64,000 nucleotides of DNA, from the NCBI RefSeq assembly GCF_001907675.1, contig NZ_MPNT01000003.1, positions 186,001-250,000 of the forward strand, in the 5' to 3' direction. The notes beneath the pieces were generated by a model, which did not search any database, was not told the DNA's origin, and saw only the letters and a program-made list of their open reading frames with translations. Both the position numbers and the translations under genes were made by a program. This stretch comes from Mycobacterium paraffinicum (GTDB taxonomy: Bacteria; Actinomycetota; Actinomycetes; Mycobacteriales; Mycobacteriaceae). Of the stretch, positions 59,723-64,000 are shown piece after piece (within the stretch, counting starts at the first letter, position 1; each line of letters starts with the position of its first letter).

Positions 59723-60762
59723 CGTCGACCGAGGAACTGGCCACCCAGATCGCAGCGGCGCTGGCGCCGGTCCTCGGCGCCGAAGTCACCGTCGAGCACC
59801 TGCGCGGGCTGACCGGGGGCGCCAGCCGCGCGACGTGGGCGTTCAGCGCCGTCGCCGGCGAGCGACGCCACGCCTTGATCCTGCGCACGGGCGCGCCCGA
59901 CGACGTGCACGCCGGCATGGAGCTGGAGGCGCGCGCCCAGGCCGCCGCCGCTGCCGCCGGCGCGCCGGTGCCCCACGTCCTCATCGCCGACGATTCGCCC
60001 GCCACCCTGGGCAATCCGTTCCTGATCTGCGACGAGATCGCGGGCGAGACGATCGTCCGGCGCATCCAGCGCCAACTCGACCAGGCGGGCGGGCAGCCGG
60101 CCCGCGCGGGGCTGCTGCGGCAATGCGCGCAGGCCCTGGCGGCCATCCACCGCGCCGACCCGGCCATCGCCGGTCTGTCCCGCGAGGATCCGCTCGCGCG
60201 CTGGCGCGAGCGGCTCGACGCGATGGGTGACACCACGGCAACCTTCGAATGGGCGTTTCGCTGGCTCGAGGCGCGCCGGCCGGAGGCATCGGCCGACGTG
60301 CTGGTGCACGGGGATTACCGGATGGGCAACCTCATCGTCGACGGTGCCCACCTGGCCGCGGTCCTCGACTGGGAGCTGGTGCACCGCGGCGACCCCTACG
60401 ACGACCTGGCCTGGTTCTGCATCCGGGCCTGGCGCTTCGGCGCCCCGGCCAGCCGCGGCGCCGGCGGCCTCGGCAGCATCGAGAGCTTCCTGCGGGACTA
60501 CGAGCAGGCGAGCGCGACTAGCGTCGACCGGGTGGCGTTTCACTGGTGGCTGGTGCTGGCCACGCTGCGCTGGGGTGTCATCTGCCGCTACCAGGCGGAG
60601 CGGCACCTGAGCGGCCAGTTCCGCTCGGTGGAGCTGGCCACGATCGGCCGCCGGGTGTGCGAGACCGAGTGGGACCTGCTCGACCTGCTCGAAGGGGCGC
60701 CGGGCGACGATGCGCGCCGCGGAGCGGCGCGAGGAGAAGCCAGGCAATCGGGGGACCTCTGA
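59719..60762 (+). CDS. APH-family phosphotransferase, LvaA-like
   Basis: The protein has 347 residues with the protein-kinase-like APH fold: glycine-rich LTGGASRATWAF, catalytic loop VLVHGDYRMGNLIVD (HGDxxxxN) and metal-binding VLDWELVHRGDPYDDLAWFC. Although the family is named for aminoglycosides, members next to acyl-CoA dehydrogenases phosphorylate 4-hydroxyacyl-CoA (P. putida LvaA, human ACAD10/11). GTG 59719 overlaps the preceding stop and its end overlaps the next start. A drug-resistance role is unlikely given the context. Confidence 0.87.
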   Translation: MTSTEELATQIAAALAPVLGAEVTVEHLRGLTGGASRATWAFSAVAGERRHALILRTGAPDDVHAGMELEARAQAAAAAAGAPVPHVLIADDSPATLGNPFLICDEIAGETIVRRIQRQLDQAGGQPARAGLLRQCAQALAAIHRADPAIAGLSREDPLARWRERLDAMGDTTATFEWAFRWLEARRPEASADVLVHGDYRMGNLIVDGAHLAAVLDWELVHRGDPYDDLAWFCIRAWRFGAPASRGAGGLGSIESFLRDYEQASATSVDRVAFHWWLVLATLRWGVICRYQAERHLSGQFRSVELATIGRRVCETEWDLLDLLEGAPGDDARRGAARGEARQSGDL

Positions 60763-61109
60763 TGATCGGCGCGTATGGCCGCCCACTCGCCGCCGAGCTG
60801 GTGGCCGCGGTGGCCGAATTCCTCGAGACCGACGTCAGGGCGGCCACCAGCGGGCAGGTGAACTTCCACGCCCGGGTGGCCGCGAACGCGTTGCGCATCG
60901 TGGAGCGCGAACTGCTCGACGAGAGCGAGGCCGAATCCCGCGCAGCGCTGGCCGACCTGGGTTTCGCCGACGAGGAGGAGCTGGCCACCGCGATCCGGGC
61001 AGGCGAGATGGACGGCCGGGCCCGCGAGGTCACCGCCTGCCTGCGCACCTTGGTGCGCCGCCGGGTGGCGGTGGCCCATCCCGGATACGACGCCGAAGAC
61101 AGCGAATAG
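60762..61109 (+). CDS. DUF6285-like small protein, LvaB-like
   Basis: The protein has 115 residues, all-helical in appearance: AELVAAVAEFLETDVRAATSGQVNFHARVAANALRIVERELL then DEEELATAIRAGEMDGRAREVTACLRTLVRRRVAVAHPGY. The N-F-H-A-R-V-A-A-N-A-L motif is typical of the DUF6285 group. LvaB, the small protein required by LvaA in P. putida levulinate catabolism, has similar size and the same neighbour, so this is probably its counterpart. It starts one base inside the kinase stop (TGATG). Confidence 0.8.
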   Translation: MIGAYGRPLAAELVAAVAEFLETDVRAATSGQVNFHARVAANALRIVERELLDESEAESRAALADLGFADEEELATAIRAGEMDGRAREVTACLRTLVRRRVAVAHPGYDAEDSE

Positions 61110-61119
61110 GAGCAGAGCC

Positions 61120-61521
61120 ATGCCCGCTGCGAGTGCGGAGATCGTCGCCGACGTGGCCGACCGCCTGTTCACGGCGATCGAGAAGGGCGACCGCGCGGCG
61201 GTGGAGCGGATGTGGAGCGACGACATCGCGGTCTGGCGGGCCGGCGCGCGCCGCGACCCCGCCAAGCCCGATGGCAAGGCCCGCGCGCTGCGCGTCATCG
61301 ACTGGTTCATCACCGCGACGACCGAACGCCGCTATGAAATCCTGGACCGGCAATTCTTCGAGGGAGGCTTCGTCCAGCAGCACGTCTTGCACGCCACCGG
61401 CCATGCCGGACAATCGATCTCGATGCGCGTGTGCATCGTGATCAGGGTGGGCGGCGACGGCCGGTTGGATCGGATCGACGAGTACTTCGACCCCGCAGAG
61501 ATCGCGCCGCTGCTGGACTGA
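61120..61521 (+). CDS. NTF2-like/SnoaL-fold protein
   Basis: The protein has 133 residues with AGGAGCAG just before the ATG. The pattern is a small cone-shaped alpha+beta fold: an N-terminal helix (ADVADRLFTAIEKGDRAAVERMWSDDIAVWRAG), strands (YEILDRQFFEGGFVQQHVLHATG) and a final VIRVGGDGRLDRIDEYFDPAE. Such proteins act as isomerases, hydrolases or hydratases on CoA esters or polyketides. It follows the DUF6285-like gene by 10 bp and is probably the last gene of the operon, or the next-to-last if YceI is included. Confidence 0.8.
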   Translation: MPAASAEIVADVADRLFTAIEKGDRAAVERMWSDDIAVWRAGARRDPAKPDGKARALRVIDWFITATTERRYEILDRQFFEGGFVQQHVLHATGHAGQSISMRVCIVIRVGGDGRLDRIDEYFDPAEIAPLLD

Positions 61522-61553
61522 CGTTAGATTCGCCACGACAGATGGGGGTGACG

Positions 61554-62090
61554 ATGACGACTCTGGAAACACTTCTCAACGATCCCGACCTGGCCGGCGT
61601 GTGGAACCTCGTCCCGAACCGCTCGACCATCGGGTTCAAGGTCAGGAACATGTGGGGGCTGGTGCGGGTCAAGGGCCGCTTCACCGAGTTCAGCGGCGAC
61701 GGCCAACTGACGGGCGGCGGGGCGGTTTTCGGCCGCCTCGACATCCGCGCCGCCTCCCTGGACACCGGCATCGGCCGTCGCGACAAGCACCTGCGCTCGG
61801 CCGACTTCTTCGACGTCGAGCGCTTCGGTGAGATCAGCGTCGTGGTCACCGCGGTGCACCCGACCAAGGGCAAGGCCGCGGACCTCCGGGCCGCCTTGAC
61901 GATGAAAGGCGTCACCGCGCCGCTGCCCCTGTCCGCCACGATCACCGAGCTCGACGACGGCTCGATCCGCATCGCCGGGGAAGCCAAGGTGGATCGCACC
62001 CAGTTCGACCTGGGCTGGAACCGCCTCGGCATGATCGGCCCGACGGCGACGGCGACGACGGATGCCGTGTTCGTGCGGGCTGCCCAGTGA
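61554..62090 (+). CDS. YceI-family lipid-binding-like protein
   Basis: The protein has 178 residues from ATG 61554, preceded by GGGGGTG; an ATG four codons earlier has no site. It matches the YceI beta-barrel: WNLVPNRSTIGFKVRNMWGLVRVKGRFTEFSGDG, FGRLDIRAASLDTGIGRRDKHLRSADFFDVERF, MKGVTAPLPL. No signal peptide is present, so it would be cytosolic, unlike many periplasmic YceI proteins. The family binds isoprenoid or acyl chains. Its link to the acyl-CoA operon is positional. Confidence 0.85.
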   Translation: MTTLETLLNDPDLAGVWNLVPNRSTIGFKVRNMWGLVRVKGRFTEFSGDGQLTGGGAVFGRLDIRAASLDTGIGRRDKHLRSADFFDVERFGEISVVVTAVHPTKGKAADLRAALTMKGVTAPLPLSATITELDDGSIRIAGEAKVDRTQFDLGWNRLGMIGPTATATTDAVFVRAAQ

Positions 62091-62120
62091 AGCCGGTGCG
62101 GCACCAGTAGCATCTGCACC

Positions 62121-62534
62121 GTGTCCGACTCCAGCCCCGAATCCAGCGTCGCCCTGCGGATCCTGGTCTACAGCGACAACGCCAAAACCCGCGAGCAAGT
62201 GATCCGGGCGCTGGGCAAGCATCTGCATCCTGACCTACCCGAGCTGACCTACCTCGAGGTGGCGACCGCCCCGATGGTGGTGCGGCAGATGGACGAGGGC
62301 GGCATCGACTTGGCGATCCTGGACGGCGAGGCCACGCCCACCGGCGGCATGGGAATCGCCAAACAACTCAAAGACGAACTGGCGACCTGCCCGCCGATCC
62401 TGGTGCTCACCGGCCGCCGGGACGACGCCTGGCTGGCGAACTGGTCGCGGGCCGAAGCCGCCGTGCCGCACCCCATCGATCCCATCGTGCTCGGCCGCAC
62501 GGTCCTGGGGCTGCTCCGCACCCCCACCCGTTAG
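62121..62534 (+). CDS. Stand-alone receiver-domain protein, Rv3143 type
   Basis: The protein has 137 residues and is a response-regulator receiver domain without an output domain: ILVYSDNAKTREQVIRAL at the acidic pocket, LAILDGEATPTGGMGIAKQL with the phospho-acceptor Asp, and PILVLTGRRDDAWLANWSRAEAAVPHPIDP with the switch Thr. The Lys of the last strand is replaced by His (PHPID), so phosphorylation chemistry may be altered. It lies just before nuo, as Rv3143 does in M. tuberculosis, and could link respiration to a signalling system. GTG start at 62121. Confidence 0.85.
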   Translation: MSDSSPESSVALRILVYSDNAKTREQVIRALGKHLHPDLPELTYLEVATAPMVVRQMDEGGIDLAILDGEATPTGGMGIAKQLKDELATCPPILVLTGRRDDAWLANWSRAEAAVPHPIDPIVLGRTVLGLLRTPTR

Positions 62535-62702
62535 CCTTCGAACGCGCCTCACCTGCACCGATAGGGCATCGTCGCGCCCTGATGCGCTCGGCGCCCGCGC
62601 GCGGCGCGCGACCGTCAGGTTGCGGTCACGCAAAACTTTCCCGGATACCCCCACCCCGACAAAGCACACCCGTCTTCGCGACGCTATGTTGTGGAGGTCA
62701 CT

Positions 62703-63170
62703 GTGACCACCGCAGCCCAAGCGCGTCACAGCAGCCCGGCCCCCCGCCCGGCCGCCGCACCGGCGGCCCGTACGAGGAGATCTTGGAGCGAGTTGAACGT
62801 CTACATACCCATCCTGGTGCTCGGAGCGATAGCGGCGGCCTTTGCCGTCGGATCGGTGGCGATCGCGAGCCTGGCCGGCCCGTCGCGCTACAACAAGTCG
62901 AAGATGGCCCCGTACGAATGCGGCATCGAGCCGACCGACAGCCCGGTCAGCGGCCCGCACGCCGCGAGCGGCCAGCGGTTCCCGGTGAAGTATTACCTGA
63001 CCGCAATGCTGTTTATCGTCTTCGACATCGAGATCGTGTTCTTGTATCCCTGGGCGGTCAGTTACGACGCGCTGGGAACGTTCGCGTTGGTCGAGATGGT
63101 GGTGTTCATGCTCACGGTTTTCGTGGCGTACGCCTATGTGTGGCGCCGCGGCGGCCTGACGTGGGATTGA
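62703..63170 (+). CDS. nuoA: NADH-quinone oxidoreductase subunit A
   Basis: NuoA has three membrane helices ([73 protein letters not shown]) and the conserved YECGIEP loop, all present. GTG at 62703 with GGAGG five nt before gives 155 residues with a Pro/Ala/Arg-rich leader of about 30 residues. The classical NuoA starts at NVYIPIL, here a TTG at 62793. Both are open; the longer is chosen on ribosome-binding evidence. It is part of the proton-pumping complex I arm and is followed 7 bp later by nuoB. Confidence 0.93.
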   Translation: MTTAAQARHSSPAPRPAAAPAARTRRSWSELNVYIPILVLGAIAAAFAVGSVAIASLAGPSRYNKSKMAPYECGIEPTDSPVSGPHAASGQRFPVKYYLTAMLFIVFDIEIVFLYPWAVSYDALGTFALVEMVVFMLTVFVAYAYVWRRGGLTWD

Positions 63171-63177
63171 GGTAGAC

Positions 63178-63732
63178 GTGGGTCTCGAGGAACAGCTGCC
63201 CGGTGGGATTCTGCTCTCGACCGTCGAGAAGGTGGCGGGTTACGTCCGCAAGAACTCGCTGTGGCCGGCGACATTCGGATTGGCCTGCTGCGCCATCGAG
63301 ATGATGGCAACCGCCGGGCCGAGATTCGACATCGCGCGGTTCGGCATGGAGCGGTTCTCGGCGACGCCGCGGCAGGCTGACCTGATGATCGTGGCGGGGC
63401 GGGTGAGCCAGAAGATGGCGCCGGTGCTGCGGCAGATCTACGACCAGATGGGCGAGCCGAAGTGGGTGCTGGCCATGGGTGTGTGTGCGTCGTCCGGCGG
63501 GATGTTCAACAACTACGCGATCGTGCAGGGCGTGGACCACGTGGTGCCGGTGGACATCTACCTGCCCGGCTGTCCGCCGCGGCCCGAGATGCTGCTGCAC
63601 GCAATCCTGAAGCTGCACGAGAAGATTCAGGAGATGCCGCTGGGCGTCAACCGCGAAGAAGCCATCGCCGAGGCCGAGCAGGCGGCGCTGTCGGCCAGGC
63701 CCACGATCGAGATGCGCGGGCTGCTGCGATGA
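63178..63732 (+). CDS. nuoB: NADH-quinone oxidoreductase subunit B
   Basis: The protein has 184 residues. The N2 4Fe-4S cluster ligands are visible as Cys37-Cys38 ([10 protein letters not shown]), Cys103 (MGVCASSGG) and Cys132 (LPGCPPRPE). It is at the junction of the peripheral and membrane arms where electrons pass to quinone. A GTG start is used, and the stop overlaps the nuoC start (ATGA). Confidence 0.97.
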   Translation: MGLEEQLPGGILLSTVEKVAGYVRKNSLWPATFGLACCAIEMMATAGPRFDIARFGMERFSATPRQADLMIVAGRVSQKMAPVLRQIYDQMGEPKWVLAMGVCASSGGMFNNYAIVQGVDHVVPVDIYLPGCPPRPEMLLHAILKLHEKIQEMPLGVNREEAIAEAEQAALSARPTIEMRGLLR

Positions 63733-64000
63733 GCTCGCCCGACCACGACCCCAACGTAGCGGCCAGCGAGGTGGGTGGCGCCGTGCCATCCGCCGGCGAC
63801 GAAGTGATCAACGTGCGCCGCGGCATGTTCGGCATCTCCGGGTCGGGTGACACGTCCGGATATGGACGCCTGGTGCGCAAGGTCACGCTCCCGGGCGGCA
63901 GCCCCCGGCCCTATGGCGGCTATTTCGACGACGTGGTCGACAAACTGACCGACGCGCTGCAGGCCTGCGACATCGAATTCGAAAACGCCATCGAGAAAGT
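63729..64000 (+). CDS. nuoC: NADH-quinone oxidoreductase subunit C, 3' end outside window
   Basis: About 90 residues are in view. The N-terminus is acidic and Gly/Ser-rich (residues 1-25) and continues as [53 protein letters not shown], which matches mycobacterial NuoC. The overlap with nuoB shows translational coupling within the nuo operon. The remainder lies beyond the window. Confidence 0.93.
   Translation, partial: MSSPDHDPNVAASEVGGAVPSAGDEVINVRRGMFGISGSGDTSGYGRLVRKVTLPGGSPRPYGGYFDDVVDKLTDALQACDIEFENAIEK

Noticed and set aside
59719..60762. Aminoglycoside resistance gene
   Set aside because: The APH fold is present, but overlap with an acyl-CoA dehydrogenase and a DUF6285-like gene points to a metabolic kinase.

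Overview
The window is chromosomal DNA of a nontuberculous Mycobacterium, very probably a slow grower. The evidence is the high G+C content, the dense operons with ATGA, GTGA and TGATG start/stop overlaps, two PPE-SVP proteins, mycobacterial fadE24/fadE23/fadB4, a tmRNA whose tag reads ADSHQRDYALAA, and a gene order from about 33 kb onward that follows M. tuberculosis Rv3099c to Rv3147 as I remember it, with insertions and deletions. I see no insertion sequence, prophage, CRISPR array or tRNA gene. Comparisons with other genomes are from memory.

1-11 kb is an envelope and secretion region: a 5'-truncated potassium channel with an NAD-binding domain, small exported proteins, a GT1 glycosyltransferase next to a methyltransferase, a tandem universal stress protein, then five exported cell-wall-type proteins in a row (M15 peptidase-like lipoprotein, serine beta-lactamase-like lipoprotein, CAP protein, Tat-exported amidase, C39-like lipoprotein) and a Ser/Thr/Pro-tailed secreted protein.

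11-31 kb is an accessory catabolic island with two adjacent sub-regulons. Sub-regulon A (11.3-20.6 kb) holds a TetR regulator, a DUF3556 membrane protein, an N-acyl-D-amino-acid-deacylase-like amidohydrolase, an epoxide-hydrolase-like protein, a Baeyer-Villiger-type monooxygenase, a PF10118 metal-dependent hydrolase and a Rieske oxygenase. Both of its divergent promoters carry the same element, GGGTKGAC-N11-ACTGTCMA. Sub-regulon B (20.7-30.8 kb) holds a 3Fe-4S ferredoxin, a fused double CoA-transferase, a single CoA-transferase, an aldehyde dehydrogenase, an amidohydrolase, a P450, an NDMA-type alcohol dehydrogenase and a TetR regulator. Its two divergent promoter regions carry three copies of the dyad TCAAGT-N3-ACTTGA. 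The implied route is hydroxylation, alcohol to aldehyde, aldehyde to acid, then CoA thioester.

31-44 kb starts with an orphan gene, a cutinase and tmRNA with its terminator. It then runs through conserved core genes (mycothiol-dependent enzyme family, smpB, ftsX, ftsE, an MscS channel, prfB, fprA), with an AAA+/TPR membrane pair and a DMT transporter inserted before smpB. At 43-44 kb is a universal stress protein preceded by DosR-like boxes but with no devR/devS beside it.

44-64 kb carries two PPE genes, hisN, fadE24-fadE23, two quinone-reductase-type enzymes, and a tightly coupled operon: cupin dioxygenase-like, alpha/beta hydrolase, CoA-transferase, HMG-CoA-lyase-like, TetR, acyl-CoA dehydrogenase, APH-type kinase, DUF6285-like small protein, NTF2-like. 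The dehydrogenase/kinase/small-protein trio resembles the LvaC/LvaA/LvaB machinery for 4-hydroxyacyl-CoA. The window ends with an Rv3143-type receiver protein and the start of the nuo operon (nuoA, nuoB, partial nuoC).
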